In this document: positions 18,438 to 27,627 of the stretch, in pieces
How positions within the stretch are numbered: the stretch's first letter is position 1
Layout of the letters: each line of letters opens with the position of its first letter
From: Sideroxydans sp.
GTDB taxonomy: Bacteria; Pseudomonadota; Gammaproteobacteria; Burkholderiales; Gallionellaceae
DNA: 64,000 nt
Direction: 5' to 3'
Assembly (NCBI GenBank): GCA_027310725.1
Contig: DAIDAG010000080.1
Span: 1 to 64,000, forward strand
Notes under the pieces: model-generated
What the model saw: the letters and a program-made list of their open reading frames with translations, nothing else
Database searches by the model: none
Told to the model about the DNA's origin: nothing
Program-made: the position numbers and the translations under genes

Positions 18438-20027
18438 ATGACGCAAGGCGAAAAACTGCTGCACCGGCTGGAGGAATTGAATGCCATCGGCGTTGCGCTT
18501 TCAAGCGAACGCGACATCGATCGTCTGCTGGAGACCATTCTGGTCGCCGCGCAGCGTATCACCAATGCCGATGCAGGCACCTTGTATCTGCTTGAACCTG
18601 ATCAGCAGCAGCTCAAATTTTCGATCATGCGTACCAACTCGCTGGACATTGCGCAGGGCGGTACCAGCGGCAATGCCATCAAGCCCTATCCCATCCACCT
18701 GATCGACAGGGATGGCAAGCCCAATCATTCCATGGTGGTGGCGCATGTGGCGCTGAATGATGTGACGGTGAATATCGCCGATGCCTATACCGCCGAGGGC
18801 TTCGACTTTTCCGGCACCAAGGGGTTCGACAAGAAGACCGGCTACCGCTCCACTTCGTTCCTGGCGGTGCCGATGAAGAACCACGAGGGTGAAATCATCG
18901 GCGTGTTGCAACTCATTAATGCCCTGGATCGGGAAAGCGGCGCGATCGTTTCGTTTTCGGAAGACGATCAGCATCTGCTGGAGTCGTTGGCTTCGCAGGC
19001 AGCCATCGCGCTGACCAACCGGCGACTGATCCAGCAACTGGAGGATTTGTTCGAGTCGTTGATCAACCTCATCAATACAGCCATTGACGACAAATCGCCC
19101 TATACCGGCGGGCACTGCGAACGTGTGCCGGCGCTGACCATGATGCTGGCCGAAGCAGCGAACAAGGCCAAACTGGGTGCGCTCAAGGATTTCAACCTGA
19201 CCGACAAGGATCGTTACGAACTCAAGATCGCCGGGCTGCTGCATGACTGCGGCAAGATCACTACGCCGGTGCATGTGGTGGATAAATCCACCAAGCTGGA
19301 GACCATCTTTGACCGTATTCAATTGATCGATACGCGCTTCGAGACGCTCAAGCGCGACGCCGAGATCGAGATGCTCAAGGGAGCCAAGACGAAGGCCGAC
19401 TTTGAAGCGACTGTCCGGCAACTCGATGCCGACCGCGAATTCCTGCGCCGCTGCAATATCGGATCGGAAAAGATGCAGGATGCCGATATTGCCCGGGTAC
19501 AACAGATCGCCCGATACCAATGGCGGAATACCCAGGGCGAACCGGCTGACTTCCTTAACGCAGAAGAAATCGAGAACCTGACTATCCGTGCCGGCACCCT
19601 GACTGCGGCGGAACGCGAGGTCATCAATCACCACATCAACGTCACGATCAAGATGCTGGAGGCGCTGCCCTGGCCGAACCACCTGAAACATGTGCCGGAA
19701 TACGCGGGCGGCCATCACGAGCGCATGGATGGCAAAGGTTATCCCAAGGGCCTGACGCGCGATCAGATGCCGATACAGGCCAGGGTCATGGGTATCGCCG
19801 ACATTTTCGAGGCACTGACTGCCAAAGACCGGCCCTACAAGGAAGGCAAGACGCTTACCGAGTCGCTGGCGATCCTTGGCAAATTCAAGGAGAACGGCCA
19901 TATCGACGCGGACCTTTTCGACGTGTTCATCCGCGAAAAGGTCTATCTCACCTATGCCAAACAATTTCTCAAGCCGGAACAGATCGACCTGGTGGATGAA
20001 AGCAAGATTCCGGGATATGTTCCCTGA
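18438..20027 (+). CDS. GAF domain plus HD-GYP domain protein (putative c-di-GMP phosphodiesterase)
   Basis: GAF (ITNADAGTLYLLEPD...SFLAVPMKNHEGEIIGVLQLINA), HD (LLHDCGKITTP), GYP (GGHHERMDGKGYPKGL). Confidence 0.9.
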   Translation: MTQGEKLLHRLEELNAIGVALSSERDIDRLLETILVAAQRITNADAGTLYLLEPDQQQLKFSIMRTNSLDIAQGGTSGNAIKPYPIHLIDRDGKPNHSMVVAHVALNDVTVNIADAYTAEGFDFSGTKGFDKKTGYRSTSFLAVPMKNHEGEIIGVLQLINALDRESGAIVSFSEDDQHLLESLASQAAIALTNRRLIQQLEDLFESLINLINTAIDDKSPYTGGHCERVPALTMMLAEAANKAKLGALKDFNLTDKDRYELKIAGLLHDCGKITTPVHVVDKSTKLETIFDRIQLIDTRFETLKRDAEIEMLKGAKTKADFEATVRQLDADREFLRRCNIGSEKMQDADIARVQQIARYQWRNTQGEPADFLNAEEIENLTIRAGTLTAAEREVINHHINVTIKMLEALPWPNHLKHVPEYAGGHHERMDGKGYPKGLTRDQMPIQARVMGIADIFEALTAKDRPYKEGKTLTESLAILGKFKENGHIDADLFDVFIREKVYLTYAKQFLKPEQIDLVDESKIPGYVP

Positions 20028-20183
20028 GTATCTGCATATTTGAAATACCAGGGTGTGCAAAGTGACAAAAAACGTCACCAGCCTGACGCTTTTATGTTTG
20101 CTGCCGCTACGATCCGGGTATCGGTTGGTCTGCATCGGACATCCAAGCCAATAAAACAGGGCGTTTCTCGATTGGTTACCATC

Positions 20184-20200
20184 TGGCACGGGTTCTGCTA
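20184..20200 (+). promoter_or_regulatory. Sigma54 (RpoN) promoter candidate TGGCACGggttcTGCTA upstream of the pilin
   Basis: GG-N10-GC spacing of -24/-12 elements, about 70 bp upstream of the pilin ATG. Confidence 0.75.
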
Positions 20201-20266
20201 ATATCCATTCGCACACCTTGTGTGTAGCCCGCAACGGCAATAATAAATTCTTTTAAGGAGTTCAAT

Positions 20267-20875
20267 ATGAAACAAATTCAGAAAGGTTTCACCCTGATAG
20301 AGCTGATGATCGTGGTTGCCATCATTGGTATTCTGGCAGCGGTGGCGATTCCAGCGTATCAGGACTATGTGGTGAAAGCCAAGCTGTCCAAAGTGCAATC
20401 GACGATGGATTCAGTCAAATTGGCACTGGCGATGTACTATCAGGAAAATGGCTCTTTCCCGCTGGCCACTGCAACCGTCAATGTAACGGGTGGTGTAGGT
20501 GGTACGGCAGGTACAGTCGATGCGGGGCCTGATGTTTGGACGTCAATAGGTTTGAGCACCTTTCCTACCCTGCCTTCAGAAGTATCGAATCTCGCATACA
20601 ATACAAATGTGATTGGAGACTCTTTTGCTTTAACCCTGACCCTTGCTCCAGGTAAGATCAAGGCAGGTACGATCGACGGTGCCTTGGTTACCATTACGCC
20701 GTCTGTTGGAGTGCCTGCCGGTGGACCTCCGGCTGCTACTGCTGCAAATACTGCCGTTGTTGGTACAGCTATGGTGTGGCATTACGCATGTTCCTTAGCT
20801 GGGGGTACCATCGATCCGATTTTGACCAAGTACTTCAACAATGCAGGTGTTGCTTGCACGACAAACTCGCAATAA
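20267..20875 (+). CDS. Type IV pilin (PilA-like)
   Basis: Prepilin cleavage and hydrophobic helix [30 protein letters not shown]-terminal Cys pair ([25 protein letters not shown]). Confidence 0.95.
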   Translation: MKQIQKGFTLIELMIVVAIIGILAAVAIPAYQDYVVKAKLSKVQSTMDSVKLALAMYYQENGSFPLATATVNVTGGVGGTAGTVDAGPDVWTSIGLSTFPTLPSEVSNLAYNTNVIGDSFALTLTLAPGKIKAGTIDGALVTITPSVGVPAGGPPAATAANTAVVGTAMVWHYACSLAGGTIDPILTKYFNNAGVACTTNSQ

Positions 20876-20893
20876 GTTGAATTATGTTGCGCG

Positions 20894-20923
20894 CAAACCC
20901 CTCTTCGGAGGGGTTTGTTTTTT
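20894..20923 (+). terminator. Rho-independent terminator after the pilin gene
   Basis: Perfect 10-bp stem CAAACCCCTC-TTCG-GAGGGGTTTG followed by TTTTTT. Confidence 0.93.
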
Positions 20924-20936
20924 GTGGGAACGATCC

Positions 20937-22580
20937 ATGTTGAATCGCACAATATTTTTAGATTATTTCCTGAAGCGCGACCGCGGCTGGCTGCTTTCAT
21001 TGACAGCGGCGGTATGCCTTGTTTACCTGCCGTTTCTCGGTAACGAGTTCTTTTTCGACGACCTGAGTTTTTTCATGAATGGCATTCCCGGGCGTTATGC
21101 AGAGGCCGGATTCCATTTCGATTTGCGCTGGTTTGCCTATGCCTCGCTGGGCTGGACGGTCGCACTCTTCAGCGATGTGGTGCCGCATTTCTTTCATCTG
21201 GGTAATTTGCTGTTGCATGCGGCAAATGCCATTTTACTGTTCTACCTGCTGCGGCAACTGATCTGCGCCGTGTTTCCCGATCGCCGTGATTCATCAATGA
21301 TGATTTGGGGTGCCTGGCTGGGTGCGCTGCTCTTTGCGCTGCATCCGGTGGCAGTCTACGCTGTGGGTTATGTGGTGCAGCGCAGCATTCTGATGGCGAC
21401 GTTGTTCGCCTTGTTGGCACAGATGGCATATCTGCGCGGCTTGCTCACAGGGCAGGGGCGCTGGCTTGCGCTGGCGGTGTTGTGTTATTTCCTTGCGGTC
21501 TTTTCGAAAGAACATAGCGTGCTGACGCCTTTGGTATTGGCTGCACTTACCCCGTTGCTGGGTGAAAGGAATATCGCTTCGAACCGCGCGTTATGGGTAA
21601 CGTGGAGTGCGTTCCTGCTTGTGGCTGTGCTGGTAACTTTGCGAGCGCGCGGCATATTCGGCACGCCTTACGAACCGATGGCGGCAGAACTGTTCGAACA
21701 GCAGGGAGTGTTGGCCGGCACCCCCGAATTGCATCTGCTGAGCATGTTGACTCAGACGGGACTGTTCTTCAAATACCTGTTGTTGTGGTTGTTGCCCAAT
21801 GTGTCATGGATGTCGGTGGATATGCGCGAGCCTTTCGTCGCCAACTGGGCGGACTGGAACGCCTGGATCGGGCTTCTCGCATTCACTGTTTATGGCGCGG
21901 CAGCTATTCGCCTGTTGTTGCGTGGTGGAACAAAGGGATTGATTGGATTCGCTTTGCTCTATCCCTGGCTGCAATTCGGCGTGGAACTGGTCGGGATTCG
22001 CGTGCAAGAGCCATTCGTGCTCTATCGCAGTTACCTGTGGATGCCGGGCTTGCTGCTGCTGATCCCGTTATTGCTATTACAGTTCCAGCAACGGAGATCG
22101 ATTCTGATTCTGGGTTGCGTGGCAATCCTGCTCGTCCCGTTGGCATGGAATCGCCTATGGGTATTCGGTGACCAATTTCGTTTATGGAACGATGCAGCGT
22201 TGCTGTTGAAGGATGAAAGAGTGTTTGGCGCAGACCGGATCTTCTTTAATCGCGGTCAGGGCTTGATGGAAGAGCGGAAATGGGAAGAGGCGGCCAGGGA
22301 CTTTGAGCGTTCCGCGGCGATCAGTCCCAAGCTTGAGCCGGTTCACTATAGTCTGGGAATGGCATACAGCAAAGCTGGGCGTTATCAGGAGGCATTGGAT
22401 CAATTCGAGGCTGCGATCTCAATTCAGCCGAAAGACGGAAGGGCCTATTTTGCCGAGGGTATTGCGTTAAAACGGTTAAATCGCAATGAAGAAGCCATAA
22501 AAAAATTGGAACAAGGCTGCAGGCTGAATAATTTCCCGGCTTGTTTGCTGATTTCTGCTTCTCAAGGTGGCAAGAAATAG
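20937..22580 (+). CDS. Multi-TM protein with C-terminal TPRs (TMTC/GT-C-like; putative protein glycosyltransferase)
   Basis: Many TM segments; FFFDDLSFF near the N-terminus and FHLGNLLLHAANAILLFYLL resembling TMTC/PMT-type GT-C enzymes; TPRs in the C-terminal 120 aa. Start at internal ATG 20937. Confidence 0.6.
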   Translation: MLNRTIFLDYFLKRDRGWLLSLTAAVCLVYLPFLGNEFFFDDLSFFMNGIPGRYAEAGFHFDLRWFAYASLGWTVALFSDVVPHFFHLGNLLLHAANAILLFYLLRQLICAVFPDRRDSSMMIWGAWLGALLFALHPVAVYAVGYVVQRSILMATLFALLAQMAYLRGLLTGQGRWLALAVLCYFLAVFSKEHSVLTPLVLAALTPLLGERNIASNRALWVTWSAFLLVAVLVTLRARGIFGTPYEPMAAELFEQQGVLAGTPELHLLSMLTQTGLFFKYLLLWLLPNVSWMSVDMREPFVANWADWNAWIGLLAFTVYGAAAIRLLLRGGTKGLIGFALLYPWLQFGVELVGIRVQEPFVLYRSYLWMPGLLLLIPLLLLQFQQRRSILILGCVAILLVPLAWNRLWVFGDQFRLWNDAALLLKDERVFGADRIFFNRGQGLMEERKWEEAARDFERSAAISPKLEPVHYSLGMAYSKAGRYQEALDQFEAAISIQPKDGRAYFAEGIALKRLNRNEEAIKKLEQGCRLNNFPACLLISASQGGKK

Positions 22581-22893
22581 TTTTTTGTAATTAAATTTCA
22601 TATAATCAATCTGTTGATGCAAGTTGAAAATATTCTAACTATTTTTAAAGATTTCCCTAAAGTTTTCAAAATTCCCGCCGATACATCAACAGTACGAGCA
22701 ATTGCGTCCCCTCGCGAAGCTTGGTACACAAAATCACCTCTATTGGTCTTGGCCATATAGGGGTTTTTCTGCTTTTTTGTAGGCCATATTCCTACAGGAT
22801 AATCGGAAGTCGTCGGATATTTCACTTGGATTTTCTCCCCGAGAATGCAACCGTCGTAACAAGACATCACACTGTTTAAGCGAGGGGACTGCT

Positions 22894-23214
22894 ATGAACA
22901 CGAATCAATTGCATGAAGAAATCAAGGAAACCAATCTCTCTTATATGCTGTTGGCCCAGCAAATGATACGCGACGACAAGGCCAGCGCGATTTTCCGTCT
23001 CGGGGTGAGCGAAGAGCTGGCAGACCTGATCGTCGGGCTTTCTTCGGCTCAGATGCTCAAAATGGCCGCGTCGAACATGTTGCTGTGCCGTTTCCGTTTC
23101 GACGAGCGCTTGCTGCTGAATATGGTCACCGATTACAACAAGGACAGGATGATGTCGCAGGCGCATGCCGCTATCCTGATGTCAGGGCAGCCCGCCGAAG
23201 CTTTGGTTCTCTGA
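22894..23214 (+). CDS. flhD: Flagellar master regulator subunit FlhD
   Basis: LHEEIKETNLSYMLLAQQMIRDDKASAIFRLGVSEELADLIVGLSSAQMLKMAASNMLLCRFRF. Confidence 0.95.
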   Translation: MNTNQLHEEIKETNLSYMLLAQQMIRDDKASAIFRLGVSEELADLIVGLSSAQMLKMAASNMLLCRFRFDERLLLNMVTDYNKDRMMSQAHAAILMSGQPAEALVL

Positions 23215-23231
23215 ACGGTAAGGTGAGATCC

Positions 23232-23774
23232 ATGCGAAACAAGAGCGTAGTGAACGAAGCCCGCGAGATACAGATATCGGTCGATCTTATCGAATTGGGG
23301 GCGCGCCTCCAGTTGCTGCAAGAAGAAACGGGGCTGAGCCGGGAGCGCCTGTTGAGACTTTACAAAGAGGTCAAGGGGGAATCGCCTTCCAAGGGTATGC
23401 TGCCGTACTCGACGGACTGGTTCATGAGCTGGTTGCCCAATATCCATTCCTCTTTATTCATGGGCATCCATCAGTATCTGCTGAAGAATGCCAGTGTTTC
23501 CGGCGTCGAGGCTTTGATCAAGAGTTACCGTTTGTACCTCGAGCAGGTGGCGGTCACCACGGGAGAGCAGGTGCTGAGCATCACGCGCGCGTGGTTCCTG
23601 ATTCGTTTTTTCGAGGCCAAAATGCTGCAACTGACGGAATGCAAAGAGTGTGGCGGTCATTTCGTCGTGCACACCAACGAGCTTTGCGAGAGCTACAACT
23701 GCGGCATTTGCCGTCCGCCTTCACGCGCGGGGAAAACGAAAAAAGCCGCACAAGGCGAAGCTGCAGTCGCCTAA
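23232..23774 (+). CDS. flhC: Flagellar master regulator subunit FlhC
   Basis: EAREIQISVDLIELGARLQLLQEETGLSRERLLRLYKEVKGESPSKGMLPYSTDWFM; Zn-binding Cys cluster (CKECGGHFV...CGICRPP). Start at internal ATG 23232. Confidence 0.95.
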   Translation: MRNKSVVNEAREIQISVDLIELGARLQLLQEETGLSRERLLRLYKEVKGESPSKGMLPYSTDWFMSWLPNIHSSLFMGIHQYLLKNASVSGVEALIKSYRLYLEQVAVTTGEQVLSITRAWFLIRFFEAKMLQLTECKECGGHFVVHTNELCESYNCGICRPPSRAGKTKKAAQGEAAVA

Positions 23775-23798
23775 AGTTATCACATCAAGCGCCGCTAC
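23772..23798 (+). promoter_or_regulatory. Sigma28 promoter candidate for motAB: TAAAG-N14-GCCGCTAC
   Basis: Matches TAAAGTTT-N11-GCCGATAA spacing; -35 begins with the flhC stop codon TAA. Confidence 0.65.
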
Positions 23799-23962
23799 TA
23801 CTGACGAGTAGGTATCATCAGCAGTGGCGGCGTTGTTGCGTCCTGAATCGCTGAGAAGCTGAAATGCCGGCGAATAGGTACCCTGTTCCATTTATGGGCA
23901 GGGTACCTGAATGCTACGATGCCATCGTAATAGGAAAAAGTGTCGATTCAAGGGAGCAAATT

Positions 23963-24817
23963 ATGCTGGTGATTGTTGGGTATTTAGTGGTTTTGGGTTC
24001 CGTGTTCGGCGGTTTTGCCTTGGCCGGCGGACATCTGGCCGCATTATTGCAGCCGTTGGAGCTGCTGATGATTGCGGGGGGGGCGGGCGGCGCCTTCTTC
24101 GTTGGCAATAGCATGAAGGCAATCAAGGCGACATTTAAAGATCTGCCCACAATTTTCAAAGGCTCCAAGTACAACAAAGAGAGTTACATGGAGCTGATGG
24201 CGCTGATGTACGAATTGCTCGGCAAAGTGCGCAAAGAAGGCCTGATGTCCATAGAAGGCGACGTCGAGAATCCGCAAGAGAGCCCCGTGTTCGCCAAATA
24301 TCCAAAGATACTTGCAGACCATCATGTGGTCGAATTCATGACCGATTACCTGCGCATCATGGTCAGCGGCAATCTTAATGCAATGGAGATCGAGAATCTG
24401 ATGGATGTGGAGATCGAGACGCATCACCACGAGGCGATGGTGTCATCGCACGTGATCGCCAAGGTGGGCGACGGCATGCCGGCGTTCGGTATCGTTGCAG
24501 CGGTGATGGGCGTGGTACACACCATGGAGTCGGTGGGCATTCCGCCGGCCGAGTTGGGCATGCTGATCGCGCACGCGCTGGTGGGAACCTTCCTCGGGAT
24601 TTTGCTGGCCTATGGTTTCGTCGGTCCGTTGGCCGGCCTGCTGGAGCAAAAAGCCGAAGAGGGCAGCAAGATGTTGCAGGCCATCAAGGTCGTCCTGCTG
24701 GCCAACCTGAACGGCTACGCACCCGCAATGGCAGTGGAATTCGGCCGCAAGGCGCTCAATTCGACCGAGCGCCCCGGTTTCATCGAACTGGAAGCGCACG
24801 TCAAACAAAAACGTTAG
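23963..24817 (+). CDS. motA: Flagellar motor stator protein MotA
   Basis: MLVIVGYLVVLGSVFGGFALAGGHLAALLQPLELLMIAGGAGGAF...; start at internal ATG 23963. Confidence 0.95.
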   Translation: MLVIVGYLVVLGSVFGGFALAGGHLAALLQPLELLMIAGGAGGAFFVGNSMKAIKATFKDLPTIFKGSKYNKESYMELMALMYELLGKVRKEGLMSIEGDVENPQESPVFAKYPKILADHHVVEFMTDYLRIMVSGNLNAMEIENLMDVEIETHHHEAMVSSHVIAKVGDGMPAFGIVAAVMGVVHTMESVGIPPAELGMLIAHALVGTFLGILLAYGFVGPLAGLLEQKAEEGSKMLQAIKVVLLANLNGYAPAMAVEFGRKALNSTERPGFIELEAHVKQKR

Positions 24818-24850
24818 TCGTTACCAATAACCAGTCGATAGAACCGAATC

Positions 24851-25888
24851 ATGGCAAACGAAGACAAAAGACCCATCGTCATCAAGCGCATCAAAAAGGT
24901 GGTGGGCGGCGCGCACGGCGGGGCATGGAAGATCGCGTATGCCGACTTTGTGACGGCGATGATGGCGTTCTTCCTGCTGATGTGGCTGCTGGGTTCGACA
25001 ACCAAAGGCGATCTCAACGGTATCTCGGAGTACTTCAAAACACCTCTGAAAGTGGCATTGATGGGCGGCACGGGAAGCGGCGACAGTTCCAGCATCATCA
25101 AGGGGGGCGGGCAGGATCTCACGCGCAGCGAGGGCCAGGTCAAATCGGGCGAGTTGCCGCCGGAAAAAAAGATCATCAACCTCAAGGCGACCCGGGAGGA
25201 ATTTCTGCGCCTGGAGCGTAAAAAGGAACTTGAAAAACTCAAGGACCTGAAAGCCAACCTTGAAAAAATGATCGACGCGGATGCCAAATTGAAGAAATTC
25301 AAGGATCAGATATTGCTGGACCTGACCTCGGAAGGTCTGCGCGTTCAGATTGTGGACGAAAAGAACCGCCCCATGTTCAAGAGCGGCAGCGCCGAGCTGG
25401 AGCCTTACACCAAGGATATCCTGCGTTCGATCGGTAATGTACTGAACGAAATGCCGAACAAGGTCAGCCTGTCCGGGCATACCGATGCACAGCCGTATGT
25501 AACTGCGGACGGGCGTTACAGCAATTGGGAGCTGTCGGCTGATCGGGGCAATGCCTCCCGCCGTGAACTGATCAAAGGCGGTCTGGCCGATGACAAGATC
25601 GTGCGCGTGGTCGGCCTGTCGTCGGCTGTGCTATTTGATAAAACACAGCCACTCAACCCCATCAATCGCCGGATCAGCATCATCGTGATGAACAAAAAAG
25701 CAGAAGAAGCGGCCCTGAAAGACGGCGGCAGCGTAGATATCGATGCCGAAACCGGGGATCCACTCGATACGTTGCAACCAGATGCGGCATCCGGTGTGAC
25801 AAGCGGCGCCTCGGCGCCAGCGGCTGCGGCCGCTCCTGGGTTGCCGGAACCAGTCGCAAATCCAGGCCAGCCGTCTGCTCTGCATTAA
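24851..25888 (+). CDS. motB: Flagellar motor stator protein MotB
   Basis: WKIAYADFVTAMMAFFLLMWLLGS plug/TM; OmpA-like LSGHTDAQPY...NWELSADRGNASRREL. Confidence 0.95.
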   Translation: MANEDKRPIVIKRIKKVVGGAHGGAWKIAYADFVTAMMAFFLLMWLLGSTTKGDLNGISEYFKTPLKVALMGGTGSGDSSSIIKGGGQDLTRSEGQVKSGELPPEKKIINLKATREEFLRLERKKELEKLKDLKANLEKMIDADAKLKKFKDQILLDLTSEGLRVQIVDEKNRPMFKSGSAELEPYTKDILRSIGNVLNEMPNKVSLSGHTDAQPYVTADGRYSNWELSADRGNASRRELIKGGLADDKIVRVVGLSSAVLFDKTQPLNPINRRISIIVMNKKAEEAALKDGGSVDIDAETGDPLDTLQPDAASGVTSGASAPAAAAAPGLPEPVANPGQPSALH

Positions 25889-25912
25889 AGAATAATAACC
25901 TTATGCCGCTAT
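25886..25912 (+). promoter_or_regulatory. Sigma28 promoter candidate upstream of first MCP: TAAAG-N14-GCCGCTAT
   Basis: -35 begins with the motB stop codon TAA; 14-nt spacer identical to consensus spacing. Confidence 0.65.
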
Positions 25913-25958
25913 GGAAATAGGGCATGTATAACAGAGCAGGGAAGTCAGGGTAGATGAA

Positions 25959-27584
25959 ATGAATAAGTGGTGGAGCGGACTTTCACTAAAGAACAAGTTG
26001 CAGATTCCTATACAGCTTGTCCTGATAGTCGTTCTGACGATGGTGCAAATGACCGCATTGGACAGGTTCGAGGCGCATGTGCTGGAAGGCGCGCGCGAAA
26101 AGGCGGTCGTTTCGGCGGACGGGGTAATCAACGGACTCAACTTGTTGATGCTCAACGGCATTATCAGCCAGGAAGACCAGCGAACCCTGCTGGTTAAAAA
26201 AATGGGCGCTTCCGAACATGTGCTGGAGCTGCGTGTCATCCGCAACAAGCCGGTGCAGGATCAATTCGGCCCGGGCATGCCGTCCGAGCAGCCGGCAGAC
26301 GATCTGGATCGGCTGGCGCTTTCTTCCGCAAAACAACAGAAAGAGTTGCTGGAAAAGAACGGTGTGCGAGCCTTGCGCGTGGTCGTCCCTTTCATCGCCA
26401 GTAAAGAGTTTCGGGGTACGAACTGCCTGATGTGCCATACGGTGCCGGAAGGCACGGTGAATGGTGCGGCCAGTATCACACTTGATATCAGCGACGAATA
26501 TGCCGTCGTAAGGCGTGCCAACTTGACGCTATGGGGAGCGCAGTTCGTTCTGCAAATCGCCTTGTATTTCATCATCGGCTGGCTGATCGGTCTGGTGACC
26601 AAGCCCGCAAAGGAATTGCAGAAAGCCATGCAGACCATGCAGAAGGATGGAGACCTCTCGAAACGTGTTGCGGTGCGCAGTGAGGATGAGATCGGCCAGA
26701 CGTCCCAGGCTTTCAATGACCTTGCCAACGGTTTCCATGTGATCGTCACCCAGGTGGACGGTCATGCCCATCAGGTTGCGGACGCCGCCCGCTCGCTTGC
26801 GCATGACGCGGAACAACTTGCGCAGAGCATGCAACGGCAAAGCGATGCGGCAGAGTCGACATCCAGGGCGGTGGAACAAGTCAGCGCCAGCATCGCCCAA
26901 GTTGCGGAAGGCACCGACCAAGTGGCCAGGCTTTCAAACGACAGCCTGGAGCGCGCCAACCGGGGGCAGCAAAGTCTGCAGGAGATGATGCAGGAACTGG
27001 GGCGTGTGGAAAGTTCGGTGCAGGAGATCGCAATCGACGTCGGCAAGTTTGTCAACAACACCCAGAGCATCACCGATATGACGCAGCAAGTGCGCGAGAT
27101 CGCGGAACAGACCAATCTGCTGGCACTGAATGCGGCGATCGAGGCGGCACGGGCTGGCGAGCAAGGCCGCGGCTTCGCCGTGGTCGCCGATGAGGTGCGC
27201 AAGCTGGCGGAGAAATCAGCGCAATCCGCGATGCAGATCGATGAAGTCACCCAGGCTCTTGGCGTGCAGTCGGGGCAGGTCGAAAAGACCGTGCAGCGTG
27301 GGCTGGCTGCTTTGCAGGGCAGCCAGGCGCACATCAGGGAGGTTACGGCCGTTCTGGTCGAAGCCAATGCGTCCGTGGACGGTGTGAATCGCGGCCTGGA
27401 GAACATTTCCGTATCGATCAACAAGCAGCGTGATGCCAGTCAGGAGATCACGCGCAACGTCGACCGGATCGCCAATATGGCCAGCAGCAGCAACGAAGTG
27501 GTCAAGCGTACCGTCAATGCCGTGAAGTCGATGGAAGAGCTGGCTGCAAATTTGAACAGGACCATCGGGCGTTTCAAGGTTTGA
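25959..27584 (+). CDS. Methyl-accepting chemotaxis protein with CXXCH (heme c) motif in the periplasmic sensor domain
   Basis: TM, sensor with [27 protein letters not shown], signalling hairpin [42 protein letters not shown]. Confidence 0.93.
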   Translation: MNKWWSGLSLKNKLQIPIQLVLIVVLTMVQMTALDRFEAHVLEGAREKAVVSADGVINGLNLLMLNGIISQEDQRTLLVKKMGASEHVLELRVIRNKPVQDQFGPGMPSEQPADDLDRLALSSAKQQKELLEKNGVRALRVVVPFIASKEFRGTNCLMCHTVPEGTVNGAASITLDISDEYAVVRRANLTLWGAQFVLQIALYFIIGWLIGLVTKPAKELQKAMQTMQKDGDLSKRVAVRSEDEIGQTSQAFNDLANGFHVIVTQVDGHAHQVADAARSLAHDAEQLAQSMQRQSDAAESTSRAVEQVSASIAQVAEGTDQVARLSNDSLERANRGQQSLQEMMQELGRVESSVQEIAIDVGKFVNNTQSITDMTQQVREIAEQTNLLALNAAIEAARAGEQGRGFAVVADEVRKLAEKSAQSAMQIDEVTQALGVQSGQVEKTVQRGLAALQGSQAHIREVTAVLVEANASVDGVNRGLENISVSINKQRDASQEITRNVDRIANMASSSNEVVKRTVNAVKSMEELAANLNRTIGRFKV

Positions 27585-27627
27585 TGGACACTGATAACGG
27601 AATGCCGGACCGCAAAAGGTAAAAAAA

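Noticed and set aside
18501-20240. 579-aa minus-strand ORF antisense to GAF-HD-GYP
   Set aside because: Long but low-information shadow ORF; + strand product is a clear HD-GYP protein.
22598-22870. 90-aa minus-strand ORF upstream of flhD
   Set aside because: No family recognised; overlaps the likely flhDC promoter region with repeats.
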